DNA of 64,000 nt, from NCBI RefSeq assembly GCF_965276875.1, contig NZ_OZ255701.1, positions 2,976,001 to 3,040,000 on the forward strand, read 5' to 3'. A program made the translations under genes and the position numbers. Positions 27,763-36,282 of the stretch are shown in pieces; the first letter of the stretch is position 1, and every line of letters begins with the position of its first letter. Origin of the DNA: Lichenicoccus sp965276875. GTDB lineage: Bacteria > Pseudomonadota > Alphaproteobacteria > Acetobacterales > Acetobacteraceae. The notes under the pieces were generated by a model. The model saw only the letters and a program-made list of their open reading frames with translations. It was not told the DNA's origin and did no database searches.

Positions 27763-28071
27763 CTATGTCAGCGCGAGCTCTAGCAAGCGCACGTAGCTCT
27801 GGCCGCTATGCATGTCGCGCTCATGCGGGCCACCCTGCGGCGCCGGCCTGGGCATGGTGATCTTGACGACATGCAACGTCTCGACGACGAAGCGCCGCAC
27901 CAGACGGGCATCGACGCCATAGATCGCGGCGATTGCGTCGGCGCTGATGGCGTCGTTGTCCTTATAGCGTCCAAACGCCTCGCTGCCGTCGAAGAACAGG
28001 TCGATGGTCACCCAGAACGGGCCAGCGTTCTTCGACCTGACATGGCGGCAGATATCCGTGAGCCTAGGCAT
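27763..28071 (-). CDS. DUF4387 family protein
   Basis: This 102-residue protein matches the DUF4387 family (LTDICRHVRSKNAGPFWVTID near the N-terminus). These small proteins are usually encoded next to, or fused with, AtuA/DUF1446 proteins, as here. Its ATG at 28071 lies eight bases inside the end of the AtuA gene, so the two are probably translationally coupled and may form a complex. It has no signal peptide or membrane segment. No reaction is established for the family. Confidence 0.78.
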   Translation of the reverse strand: MPRLTDICRHVRSKNAGPFWVTIDLFFDGSEAFGRYKDNDAISADAIAAIYGVDARLVRRFVVETLHVVKITMPRPAPQGGPHERDMHSGQSYVRLLELALT

Positions 28072-29455
28072 CCTTGGTCCACCCCGTCGGGTCGCCCACG
28101 TCCACCCAACGGGTCCGGACGAGCTCGGACGGCGTGGTCTGGACGACATGATTGAGATGAAACGCGAAGACCTGTCCGCGCTCGATTTCGGCCGGCGAGA
28201 ACGGGAAGGCGTAGCTCGGCAGTTCCTTGCCTTCGCGGACCGGAAAATGAAAAAAATAGGGATTGCAGACCTTGGTGACCTCGGTCGCCAGCGCCTGGGT
28301 GGCCGCCGTCGCGACGAACAGGAGCCCGATTTCGCGTGGCGGCGCGGCGCCAGCCGGCGGCGGCAGACCCGACACGGCATTCCAGCCATAGGGCCGAAGC
28401 GAGATCTCGTAGCTGCCGGCGATCTCTCCCAGCATGCGCTGCACACGCTGGTGCAGGGCGTCGGACATGCGCGCGAGGAAACCGTCGATATCGGCGAGTA
28501 CGGCTGGATCTTCGATCCCGACCAGCATGACCGTCTGATAGGAGCCGCCGCCGGCGCCTTCGAGCTTCATCGTGTAGGGCGCGGCCTCGAAACGCGAACC
28601 GGTTACGCGAACCGTTCTCTCATCGAGCGGTGCGTAGAGCGTGTCCGTCACGTCGAGCACGCCACCCGGCTCGGTCAGCCGAAACGGGTCACCGTTCTCG
28701 TACAGCATATGCGCCGAGACCGTCTCGGGCGTGCATCGGTTGTTCGGGGCCAGCGGGGCGAGCGTGAAGCCTTCCTGGTCGACGCTCATCAGAACCCCGG
28801 TGCTGCCGGGATTGACGGTGCAAAGGCCGCCGCACTCGGCGATCTTGGCCGCATGCCAGGAGGCGCCAACATGCCTGCCATTGCGAAGCGGCACGGCAGC
28901 CAGCACCGCGGTATCGGTGGTGCGGCCGCCGAGCACGATATCGGCGCCGGCGTCCAATGCCGCGATGTACGGCTCGGCTCCGAGCAGGGCCACGATGTGG
29001 TCGCAGGCGTCGATCCTCGCCTCGTCGAGCGCGGCCGAGGGAGGCAGCGGCCTGATCGCCCCCTGCCGCAGCTTGGCCTTGAGGACAAGCTTGTCCTGCT
29101 CCGAGTACAGCACGGCAATCCGCGGCGCGATGCCCTGATCGCGCGCCACCTCAAGGGCGATCTCCAATGTCCAGTCCACCGCCTGATCGCACCCGGACGT
29201 GCCGCACGAGCCGATCAGCAGCGGGATGCCGGCCCGCTCGCGTGCGGCCATCAGGAGTGACATGTCGCGCTTGATGGCATGCCGGCTGTATTTCGACAGC
29301 CCGGTCGCCAGCGACGCGGGGCCGCTGTCCGTCGATCCCGCGTCCAGGGCGATGGCATGCGGCCGTAGCGCCAGGCCGGCTTCCAGTTCTTCCGCCTTGG
29401 CTCCGGACCCGAGCACGCCCAGGGGCACCAGGATTCGGGTCTCGTCAAGGCTCAT
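28064..29455 (-). CDS. AtuA/DUF1446 family protein (acyclic terpene utilisation-like)
   Basis: This 463-residue cytoplasmic protein belongs to the AtuA family named from acyclic terpene catabolism, whose biochemical role is not settled. Characteristic segments are ALDAGSTDSGP, LIGSCGTSGCDQAV, LGGRTTDTAVLAA and GGGSYQTVMLVG. It overlaps the upstream MmgE/PrpD gene by four bases and the downstream DUF4387 gene by eight. Association with an MmgE/PrpD protein, a citrate-synthase-like protein and a dioxygenase points to carboxylic acid breakdown rather than terpenes specifically. Confidence 0.8.
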   Translation of the reverse strand: MSLDETRILVPLGVLGSGAKAEELEAGLALRPHAIALDAGSTDSGPASLATGLSKYSRHAIKRDMSLLMAARERAGIPLLIGSCGTSGCDQAVDWTLEIALEVARDQGIAPRIAVLYSEQDKLVLKAKLRQGAIRPLPPSAALDEARIDACDHIVALLGAEPYIAALDAGADIVLGGRTTDTAVLAAVPLRNGRHVGASWHAAKIAECGGLCTVNPGSTGVLMSVDQEGFTLAPLAPNNRCTPETVSAHMLYENGDPFRLTEPGGVLDVTDTLYAPLDERTVRVTGSRFEAAPYTMKLEGAGGGSYQTVMLVGIEDPAVLADIDGFLARMSDALHQRVQRMLGEIAGSYEISLRPYGWNAVSGLPPPAGAAPPREIGLLFVATAATQALATEVTKVCNPYFFHFPVREGKELPSYAFPFSPAEIERGQVFAFHLNHVVQTTPSELVRTRWVDVGDPTGWTKDA

Positions 29456-30867
29456 CGTGCTGTCGTCTCGAGCGGTTGCGGCGCCGGCGACACCTGCTCG
29501 AGAATACGCGTCAACGAGGACACGCCATCAAGACGATCGAGCCGGTTGAGCGCCTCATAGGCCTGTGACACCGATGCGTCCGGCAGTGCGAGGCTCGCGC
29601 AGTCATGGAACTTCGCCCACATCTCGCTGTCGGACATCGGATTGGTCGGGCCGCGCCCGAGGGCACCGACGACACGGCCGGTCAGTCTTCGACCATCGCG
29701 TGTCGTAACACTCACTTCCGCGGCAAACCGGTCCGACATGTCACGCGATGCCTCCGGCAAAGGCGAGGCCGTTGTTCGCGCCAGCAATCTCCGCACCTCG
29801 GGTTCCAGGTAGGCGCCGCCTTCAAAGTGGTTCAGCCGTGGCGCGCCGTCGATAAGCGCCCGCACCGCGGCATACTGGATGCTGAACTTTGCTCCCAACG
29901 CCGTCTTGGGCGCCGGATTGTCGGTGTGCGGCAGACGTTGCCGGTCTACTTGGATGTCGATGGTCTCGATCTCGCGTGCGGTCAGATGTTCGCGCTCGGC
30001 GAGCGCAAGCATCGCAAGGATTGCCGGATGGGTGCTGCCACAGCAGGGGAACTGCTTGAGACCAAAATTCGGGTGCTCGATTTCAAGCGGCTCCGTCTCG
30101 CCTCGGATCATGTGCTCGAGGTGTACGTTCTCCAGGTCATCATAGGCTGCAAAGAAGCCCTGCTTGTGTTCGAGAGCGCCGGGATTGGCGGTGAATCCGT
30201 CCTGTGCAAGCAGGGCCGCGAACAGGCCATTGCGGGCGCAATGGCCGACGTGCAGCGGCTTGGTCATGGTGCCGAAATTCGCTTTCACGCCGGACGCGAG
30301 TGAGGCGCACAAAGCGAGCGCCGTCGCAGTCCGCGCCTGGTCCAACTTCAGCAGGCGCGCGGCGGCGGCGGCGGCGCCGAAGACTCCCAGTGTCGAGGTC
30401 GGATGCCAGCCTTTTTCATAATGGTGTGGATGGACGACACGGCCAAGCCTGCACTCCGCCTCGAAGCCGACAATATAGGCATCGATCAGGTCCCGCCCCG
30501 AGACGTTGAGCGACTCGCCGAGCGCCATGACGACCGGCACGACCGGAACGGACGGATGCCCGCCCATCGCCTCGGCCATGTCGTCATAGTCGATCGCGTG
30601 CGAAGCGGTGCCGTTCACCAGAGCGGCCTCAAGGATGCCGATGCGGCGCCGGTCTCCGAAGATCAGCGCCGGCCCGACGGAGGCGTGGTTGACCAAGGTC
30701 TTGCGAAGGATGGTCACCGCCGGCTCGACGGACCCCGCAAGCGTTACCCCGACCGTGTCGATGATGGCGAGCATTGCCATCCGGACCCCAGCTTCGGTCG
30801 CCCGTTCGATCCCGACCGTCGCAAGACTTGCGGCAAGCGCCGAGGTCAGAGGTTGTCTTTCGGTCAT
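29452..30867 (-). CDS. MmgE/PrpD family dehydratase/isomerase/decarboxylase-fold protein
   Basis: This 471-residue member of the MmgE/PrpD family includes enzymes such as 2-methylcitrate dehydratase and cis-aconitate decarboxylase that act on tri- and dicarboxylates. Visible family blocks are NGTASHAIDYDDMAEAMGGH, HPTSTLGVFGAAAAAA, KPLHVGHCARNG and LKQFPCCGSTHPAI. The second histidine-rich block and the DYDD motif line the active site in relatives. It starts 14 bases after the dioxygenase gene. Activity on a citrate-like intermediate is likely but the exact substrate is unknown. Confidence 0.83.
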   Translation of the reverse strand: MTERQPLTSALAASLATVGIERATEAGVRMAMLAIIDTVGVTLAGSVEPAVTILRKTLVNHASVGPALIFGDRRRIGILEAALVNGTASHAIDYDDMAEAMGGHPSVPVVPVVMALGESLNVSGRDLIDAYIVGFEAECRLGRVVHPHHYEKGWHPTSTLGVFGAAAAAARLLKLDQARTATALALCASLASGVKANFGTMTKPLHVGHCARNGLFAALLAQDGFTANPGALEHKQGFFAAYDDLENVHLEHMIRGETEPLEIEHPNFGLKQFPCCGSTHPAILAMLALAEREHLTAREIETIDIQVDRQRLPHTDNPAPKTALGAKFSIQYAAVRALIDGAPRLNHFEGGAYLEPEVRRLLARTTASPLPEASRDMSDRFAAEVSVTTRDGRRLTGRVVGALGRGPTNPMSDSEMWAKFHDCASLALPDASVSQAYEALNRLDRLDGVSSLTRILEQVSPAPQPLETTAR

Positions 30868-30881
30868 CGCAAACCCCTTGC

Positions 30882-31934
30882 TTAGTCGCGCGCCTGTACG
30901 GTCTCGAAGCTGTGGCTGCCGGTCCTGGAGGGAAACCCGCCGCGTACCGCTCCTTGCGTCTGGTCACGATAGATCGGCGCCATCGCGGGGTTCAACGCCC
31001 GGCTGTTCGGGACCGACAACCACATGCGCAGCAGATGGCGGCGGCGGTCCGGCTCCGCATAATCCTGGAACGCCGATCTCGAATGCATGGTGACATGATT
31101 GTTCAGAAACTGGATGTCGCCCGGCTCGAACATCATGCTGAAGTGGAATTTCGGATCGAGCGCCATATGATCGATTGCCGACATCGCCTCATGCTGGAGG
31201 TCGGTGAGCTTCGGCAACTCCGGGTGATCCTCGTGCGCCGACAGGATATGGGTCTTGATATAGCGGGACGAAAACTTGCCATCCTGCTCGGAATAAATCG
31301 GTTGCTGGTAATAAGGCGACGCGCCGGGCTCCTGCTGACCTTTCCAGCTCCAATAGAACGGCTGGTAGAGTATTTCGAGAAGATCAGGACGGGTTCGGGC
31401 GATCTCGTTGCGAATAGCCAGGGAACTGCAGATCATGCTCAGACCGCCGCTCATCGCGGGACGCAGGACCATCAGGGCCACGACATCGCTGGTATCGGTG
31501 TGGAAGCCGAGATGCTGGCGCGACATATAGCCGCGTCCGGTGGAACTGTTCACATCGCTGCCGAAATCCATCACGTCGCCGAGCAGGTCTCCCTTGCTGC
31601 TCTGCGACACGGCGACCCCGACATGGCGGCCGATCCCCCAATACATCATCCGCAGATCGTCCTTGGTGTAGTTCAGAGCCGGCAGGCCGCGGATCACCGC
31701 GATCCCGCGTCCCTGCTCCAGCCGCTTCAGGACGTCGGCGAACAGGTCGTCGAAGCCGATTAGAGGGAAGTTCGTCTTGGTCAATGCATCGAGAGTTGTG
31801 CCGGATGCCTTGGCAGTGGTCAGCGCGCGATCAAGTGCCGCCACCTGAACGGACGAGAGATTGATCACCCACTCGCCCTTGTCTTCCATATCCGCTGCCC
31901 GCCAGTCGGCGGGATTTTCAATGATGGTCGCCAT
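30882..31934 (-). CDS. TauD/TfdA-like Fe(II)/2-oxoglutarate dioxygenase
   Basis: This 350-residue protein has a double-stranded beta-helix dioxygenase layout. The metal ligands are HxD in LGFHTDTSD and a distal histidine in NNHVTMHSR, with a downstream RRRHLLRMWLSV segment supplying the 2-oxoglutarate arginine. The ATG at 31934 sits ten bases after an AAGGGA element; a GTG two codons earlier is possible. It is the first gene of the operon that continues through MmgE/PrpD, AtuA, DUF4387 and the citrate-synthase-like gene. It probably performs an initiating hydroxylation. Confidence 0.83.
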   Translation of the reverse strand: MATIIENPADWRAADMEDKGEWVINLSSVQVAALDRALTTAKASGTTLDALTKTNFPLIGFDDLFADVLKRLEQGRGIAVIRGLPALNYTKDDLRMMYWGIGRHVGVAVSQSSKGDLLGDVMDFGSDVNSSTGRGYMSRQHLGFHTDTSDVVALMVLRPAMSGGLSMICSSLAIRNEIARTRPDLLEILYQPFYWSWKGQQEPGASPYYQQPIYSEQDGKFSSRYIKTHILSAHEDHPELPKLTDLQHEAMSAIDHMALDPKFHFSMMFEPGDIQFLNNHVTMHSRSAFQDYAEPDRRRHLLRMWLSVPNSRALNPAMAPIYRDQTQGAVRGGFPSRTGSHSFETVQARD

Positions 31935-32007
31935 GTTCACGTTCCCTTGTCACGGGTTTGTCGTTGTCGAAGCGGTGTCGATGCAGTTGGCATCGACGAT
32001 GGAAGGG

Positions 32008-32030
32008 AACATGACTTAGCCGGTCATGTT
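32008..32030. promoter_or_regulatory. Perfect inverted repeat upstream of the dioxygenase operon
   Basis: AACATGAC and GTCATGTT form a perfect 8-bp dyad around a 7-base spacer, centred about 85 bases upstream of the dioxygenase start. This arrangement suits a dimeric regulator. The adjacent TCAATCTTGA (32033-32042) gives a candidate TTGATA -35 box on the reverse strand, with a weak CATGTT -10 falling inside the repeat. Confidence 0.5.
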
Positions 32031-32032
32031 TA

Positions 32033-32132
32033 TCAATCTTGACGCTAATAATCCACGTTACGCCTTGAACGCAAAGATACCATGGCGGCAACCGTCCTCC
32101 TACCTTACATTGACGCCCAAAATCAAGATTGA
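32033..32132. promoter_or_regulatory. Inverted pair of the TCAAGATTGA motif in the divergent control region
   Basis: The ten-base core TCAAGATTGA occurs at 32042-32033 on the reverse strand and at 32123-32132 on the forward strand. It occurs again at 26447-26438 over the channel-operon promoter. The forward copy and the 26-kb copy share fourteen bases, AATCAAGATTGACG, whose end forms a TTGACG -35-like box. The rest of the 31935-32343 intergenic stretch shows no gene. Confidence 0.5.
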
Positions 32133-32343
32133 CGCGCTGGTTGTCCGGCCGTCATTTGGCATCGGCAGGTGGTCACGGCGGCCGCTCGGTTGCGGGTGAC
32201 CCGCAATGCCGCGGCCGTGTTTGTCCATCCGTCTGGGAGGCGTCCCATCATGATCAGTCAAGATCGGAGCCCGATGCCGCAAGGCTGCTGGCATGGTGCG
32301 ATCATGAAAGCCATACCCGCAGCGCCGCTATGTGCGAGGCGAC

Positions 32344-33696
32344 ATGCTTGAGCGTCATCAATCAGCCGATATCGAAGCCTATACGAAGGGCCGTGGCATC
32401 GTCATCTTCCTCTATCTCGCCTACATGCTGAGCTTTGCCGATCGCGTCATCTTCGGGATCGTCATGAAGCCGGCCAAGGCAGCCCTGGGCTTCACCGACT
32501 CCCAGCTCGGCCTTCTCGCCGGCGCCGCCTTCGCGTTGAGCTATGCGATCTTCTGTCCGATCGGTGGACTGATGGTAGACAAGTTCAACCGAAAGGCGAT
32601 CATGGTCGCTGCCATCACGTTCTGGAGCGTGATGACCTTTGTGACCGGGCTGGTCAGCTCATTCCTCGCCTTCGCGGTCGTGCGCGCCTGCATCGGCATT
32701 GGTGAGTCGCTGCTCGGGCCGCTCGCCGTCTCGCTTGTCGGCGATAGCGTGCGCCGCGAAGAGCGCGCCAGGGTTTTCGGCTTCTATCTAAGCGCCGGCG
32801 CGGTCGGCACGATCCTGGCTTTCGTCATCGGCGCGGGCGTCATCCACCTGTTCTCCCGGTCGCCTCACGGCGGCCTGTTCGTCTACGGCATCGGCGTGAT
32901 CGCGCCCTGGCGAGCCGTGTTCCTTGCCGCAGCCCTGCCCGGCTTCGTATTGGCGTTCGCGGTATTCCTGCGTCTGCGCGAGCCGCCCCGGACGCTCGGA
33001 CATCCGGCATCGGCGCCCGCCGGCCACGACGATACCATGGTGTTCCTGAAACGACATTGGACGCTGCTGGTTTCCATGTTCATCGGGCTTGCAGCCTGCC
33101 AGCTGGGTTCCTTCACATGGGCGACCTGGGGAGTGGTGTTCTTCGGCCGGGTGCATGGGTGGAGCCTGTCGCAAAGTGCCACCGTGCTCGGCGCCACCAC
33201 CGCCATCTCCGCCTTGTTCGGATGCCTGGCCTGCGGACGCATCATCGAGGCCGTGCGTCGTCGCAACGTGGTGAGTGCACCGTTCTGGGTCGGCATGATC
33301 TCAAGCATCGTATTCGCGATCCTCGGCTCCATCGGCGTCATGATGCCGAACGCGTCGGCCGCCGTGGCCGTCCTCACCATGGCGAGCTTCTGCGGCTACA
33401 TGCCGGCGGTCAGCATCTTCGCGGCCATGGGCGATCTCCTGCCGGCAGCAGCGCGCGGGCGTTTTGCCGGACTCCAGACCCTGGCTATCGGCGTGATCAC
33501 CAATACACTTGGGCCGTACATGGTTGGCATGCTGAGCGATCGGGCTTTTCCCTCCGTCACCGGCATCCGTTATTCGCTTCTGACAACATTCCTGTCCACT
33601 GCGGCCGTCGGCACTCTGCTGGTCCTGCCGAGCATGGCCGCGTATCGCCGCCGCATGCAGGAGAAGTTCGTTCCTGCACCCGTCAGTACCCTCTAG
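32344..33696 (+). CDS. MFS transporter (organic-acid permease-like)
   Basis: This inner-membrane major facilitator protein of about 450 residues has twelve predicted helices. The loop 2-3 signature GGLMVDKFNRKAIMV and the N-terminal YMLSFADRVIFGIVMK resemble the ACS/spinster-like permeases that carry organic anions. ATG at 32344 is chosen; a GTG at 32332 is an alternative. It diverges from the dioxygenase operon across a control region carrying shared motifs, so it is likely the uptake system for that pathway's substrate. Confidence 0.85.
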   Translation: MLERHQSADIEAYTKGRGIVIFLYLAYMLSFADRVIFGIVMKPAKAALGFTDSQLGLLAGAAFALSYAIFCPIGGLMVDKFNRKAIMVAAITFWSVMTFVTGLVSSFLAFAVVRACIGIGESLLGPLAVSLVGDSVRREERARVFGFYLSAGAVGTILAFVIGAGVIHLFSRSPHGGLFVYGIGVIAPWRAVFLAAALPGFVLAFAVFLRLREPPRTLGHPASAPAGHDDTMVFLKRHWTLLVSMFIGLAACQLGSFTWATWGVVFFGRVHGWSLSQSATVLGATTAISALFGCLACGRIIEAVRRRNVVSAPFWVGMISSIVFAILGSIGVMMPNASAAVAVLTMASFCGYMPAVSIFAAMGDLLPAAARGRFAGLQTLAIGVITNTLGPYMVGMLSDRAFPSVTGIRYSLLTTFLSTAAVGTLLVLPSMAAYRRRMQEKFVPAPVSTL

Positions 33697-34184
33697 CTTC
33701 GTCGGGACCACCACCCGCTTCAAAGCTTCGGGTTCTCTCAAAGCCGAGCCTCTCCCCTCATGCCGGACCGCAATAAAGATTTGCGCCAGGAGCCGTTGTC
33801 GGGCGAGCATCCGGGTAGAATCGCTGGCGTGGGTCCATTGGGGGTGCCGGCTGCTAGGCATCATGGTTCCTTCCTGAGCGGCGGCGCGCGGAGTTCGGCC
33901 AGGTCGTGCAGCGCGCACCCTCCATGAGCCTGGAAACCATGGCAGGCTTGAGCAATGATCCTCTCGCGCAGCTTGCAATGCACCATCTCACTGTTCGCGA
34001 TTAAGCCGTCCGCAACATCGGCGCGACAACGCGCAAGCCGTGCTTGCGGCGCTCTGCTGTGACCATTGTCCTGCATGGAAGATCGCACGCCACCTCGCAT
34101 CGGCGGCCATAACGGCGGTTCCGGCAGCCATTGCATTGAGCGGACGATCACGCCACGCTGACGCATCTTGTAAAGGACATCCTG
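33697..34184. other. Intergenic stretch without a supported gene
   Basis: These 488 bases between the MFS gene and the antiporter operon carry no gene that can be supported. A reverse-strand frame at 33861-34076 (71 codons, starting MQDNGHSRAPQ) and a longer one overlapping the MFS end are open but lack a ribosome-binding site or recognisable family. The promoter of the antiporter operon should lie near the high-coordinate end. An AAAGGA element at 34172-34177 is its probable first ribosome-binding site. Confidence 0.4.
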
Positions 34185-34670
34185 TTGCTTGGGCGCATGA
34201 CCATGTCCTGGATTCTGCTCGCCGGCTGCTACCTTCTGTTCGCCGAGCAGACGGGAGCCGGAGACCTCGCCGCAGGCGCGGTCATCGCGCTCTGCGGCAG
34301 TGCGATCATGGAGGCGGCGCGCCGCCATTCCGATCGCCGTTACGCCGTGCGTCCGAGTTGGGCGAGGGTGATCGTGCGCCAGATTCCCGTCTTCTTTGCC
34401 GAGTGCCTGCCGCTCTTGCGGGCCTTCGGAGAGCCGCTTGGCGCGCGCGAGCGCGGGCTCGGACGTTTGGTGGCGATCCCGTTCGACGGCACGACCGGCC
34501 GCACCGCCCCGCAAGCCGCTGGGAGGCGCGCGTTGGTGACGAGCGCGGTGTGCTTCACGCCGAACAGTGTCGTGCTCGGCCTTGAGATGCAGCCCGGCCA
34601 TCTGCTGCTGCACCAGATCGAGGCGACGGCGGAGCCGCCTGGAGGCGGCAATCCGGTTTGGCCGATCTGA
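34185..34670 (+). CDS. mrpE: Mrp/Mnh antiporter subunit E (MbhA-like)
   Basis: This small membrane subunit belongs to multisubunit Na+/H+ antiporters and is also used in membrane-bound hydrogenase-type complexes. The 161-residue protein has two N-terminal helices and the conserved late motif SAVCFTPNSVVLGLE, equivalent to the TPGT region of MrpE. A TTG at 34185 is well spaced (seven bases) from an AAAGGA element; an ATG at 34197 is the alternative. It starts the operon mrpE-F-G-mbhD-B-C-D. Confidence 0.82.
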   Translation: MLGRMTMSWILLAGCYLLFAEQTGAGDLAAGAVIALCGSAIMEAARRHSDRRYAVRPSWARVIVRQIPVFFAECLPLLRAFGEPLGARERGLGRLVAIPFDGTTGRTAPQAAGRRALVTSAVCFTPNSVVLGLEMQPGHLLLHQIEATAEPPGGGNPVWPI

Positions 34671-34683
34671 GCGCGCCCCACCC

Positions 34684-34932
34684 ATGATCTGGTTTGCCGC
34701 CGTGTTCGCTTTGCTGTTCGCCCTGCTGGCACTGGCCGTGCTGGTGCTTCGTGCGCCGATCTCGGACGCGCTGGTGGCACTGCAACTTGCCTCGGGCCTG
34801 TTCGCGCTGATCCTGCTGCTGCTGGCGCAAGCCTACCAGCGCGCGTCGTTCGCCGATCTCGGGCTGGCTGTGGCGCTGTTATCGGTGCCGTCCGGGCTGC
34901 TGTTCGCGCACTTCTTCGAGCGTTGGCTGTGA
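34684..34932 (+). CDS. mrpF: Mrp/Mnh antiporter subunit F
   Basis: This 82-residue protein has three hydrophobic helices and the family segment LRAPISDALVALQ, corresponding to the conserved GPSxxDRVxALD region of MrpF. The ATG at 34684 lies 13 bases after mrpE. Its stop overlaps a GTG start of mrpG. It is found only as part of Mrp-like modules, so the context confirms the call. Confidence 0.83.
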   Translation: MIWFAAVFALLFALLALAVLVLRAPISDALVALQLASGLFALILLLLAQAYQRASFADLGLAVALLSVPSGLLFAHFFERWL

Positions 34933-35258
34933 GGCTCGCGGCCGAAGCGGTGCTGCTCGGCGCGGGCGTGCTGGTGCAATTGCTGTGCTGCGCCGGTGTC
35001 TGGCGGATGCGAACGCCATTGGACCGGCTGCATTATCTGGCTCCCGCGAGCTTTCTTGGGCCGATGCTGATCGCGGGCTCCGTGGTCGTGGCCGGCTCCG
35101 CGTTGCAATTGGCGCTCAAGGCGGTGGCGATCGCGCTGGTGCTGGCCTTGTCCGGGCCGCTGATGACGCGGGTGCTCGCGCGCGCCGTCCGGGTGCGCGA
35201 GTTCGGCACCGCAAACCCGCTGCCGGAGGAAATCATGCAAGAAGGCCAGGACAAGTGA
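34929..35258 (+). CDS. mrpG: Mrp/Mnh antiporter subunit G
   Basis: This 109-residue membrane subunit has three helices and the MrpG signature MRTPLDRLHYLAPASFLGP. The GTG at 34929 overlapping the mrpF stop is preferred; a TTG two codons upstream is also possible. Its stop overlaps the GTG start of the next gene. Confidence 0.85.
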   Translation: MRLAAEAVLLGAGVLVQLLCCAGVWRMRTPLDRLHYLAPASFLGPMLIAGSVVVAGSALQLALKAVAIALVLALSGPLMTRVLARAVRVREFGTANPLPEEIMQEGQDK

Positions 35259-35521
35259 GCGTCCTGCAACTGCTCTGCTTTGCGATGGTCGCGGTGGGAG
35301 CGACGGCGGTGGTGCTGACGCGCGATCCGCGCCGCCAGGTGCTGGTGCTGTCGCTCTACGGCTTCGTGCTGACCATCCTGTTCATGGTGTTGCAGGCGCC
35401 GGACGTTGCCTTTTCCGAACTGGCGGTGGGGAGTGCTGCCTTGCCGATGATGCTGCTGGTGGCGTTGGCCGGCACCTCGGGCCCGCGACGGCGGAGCGAC
35501 GAGGACGGCAAGCGGCGATGA
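35255..35521 (+). CDS. MbhD/DUF4040-type subunit (MrpA C-terminal-like)
   Basis: This 88-residue hydrophobic protein corresponds to the domain found at the C-terminal side of MrpA and as a separate subunit, MbhD, in membrane-bound hydrogenase-type antiporter modules. Diagnostic residues lie in SLYGFVLTILFMVLQAPDVAFSELAVG: the family Q-A-P-D-V-A-x-x-E sequence is intact and includes the proton-path glutamate. It begins at a GTG overlapping the mrpG stop. Its presence as a stand-alone gene shows the operon follows the Mbh arrangement. Confidence 0.8.
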   Translation: MSVLQLLCFAMVAVGATAVVLTRDPRRQVLVLSLYGFVLTILFMVLQAPDVAFSELAVGSAALPMMLLVALAGTSGPRRRSDEDGKRR

Positions 35522-36282
35522 GTCCCGCGGTGCGTCTCGCGATGCTGCTCGCCTGCCTGCCCGTGCTCGGCGCAATGCTGCTTGCGGGCTGCACCGGCCT
35601 GCCCGGCTTTGGCCATTATCCCGGGCCGTACGGCGACCTGATCAATCACCTGGCGCCCTCCGAACGGCAGGTGGGCAACGTGGTCGCCGCGATCAACTTC
35701 GATTATCGCGGTCTTGATACCTTGGGTGAGGTGTTCATCCTGTTCGCCGCCGTGGCCGGCAGCGTCGTGCTGATGCGCGGCGTGCAGGGAGAGGACCGGA
35801 CGGACGCCGAGCAGCCGCCGGCGCGCGGACGCCCCGACCTGCCGCGCAGCGACGACGCCGCCTGGGTCAGCACCGGGCTGCTCGGCCTGCTTGTCGTGTT
35901 TGGCCTCTACGTGGTGGTGCACGGGCAGCTCACGCCGGGCGGCGGCTTCCAGGGCGGGGTCATCACCGCGACCGCGGTGCTGCTGATCTATCTCACCCGC
36001 AACTACGGCGCCTTTCTCGGCGCCGTGCCGAAAGAGGCCACCGATGCGCTGGAGGCATTCGCCGCCGGCGCTTACGCGCTGGTCGGCATCGCCACACTGC
36101 TCGCGGGGGGCGCCTTCCTGCAGAACCTGCTGCCGCTCGGCAAGCTCCACGATTTCCTGTCCTCGGGAAGCATCGCGCTGATCAACGACGCCGTCGGCAT
36201 CGAGGTGGCCGCCGGCTTCATCGTGCTGTTCCTCGAATTTGCCGAGGAGGTGCGCGAGCGGCCGGCCGAGGCGGGCGCGTGA
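35518..36282 (+). CDS. mrpB: Fusion of MbhE-like (MrpA tail) and MrpB subunits
   Basis: This 254-residue membrane protein combines two units. Residues 1-95 resemble MbhE or the extreme C-terminus of MrpA, with the motif FDYRGLDTLGEVFILFAA. Residues 110-250 are MrpB/MnhB, with LVVFGLYVVVHGQLTPGGGF. In standard Mrp operons the first unit is part of MrpA; in Mbh operons it is a separate gene. Four-base overlaps join it to both neighbours. Confidence 0.83.
   Translation: MSPAVRLAMLLACLPVLGAMLLAGCTGLPGFGHYPGPYGDLINHLAPSERQVGNVVAAINFDYRGLDTLGEVFILFAAVAGSVVLMRGVQGEDRTDAEQPPARGRPDLPRSDDAAWVSTGLLGLLVVFGLYVVVHGQLTPGGGFQGGVITATAVLLIYLTRNYGAFLGAVPKEATDALEAFAAGAYALVGIATLLAGGAFLQNLLPLGKLHDFLSSGSIALINDAVGIEVAAGFIVLFLEFAEEVRERPAEAGA

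Noticed and set aside
33861..34076. Reverse-strand 71-codon frame starting MQDNGHSRAPQ upstream of the antiporter operon
   Set aside because: It has no ribosome-binding site or family match and sits in an otherwise gene-free stretch; kept only as a note.
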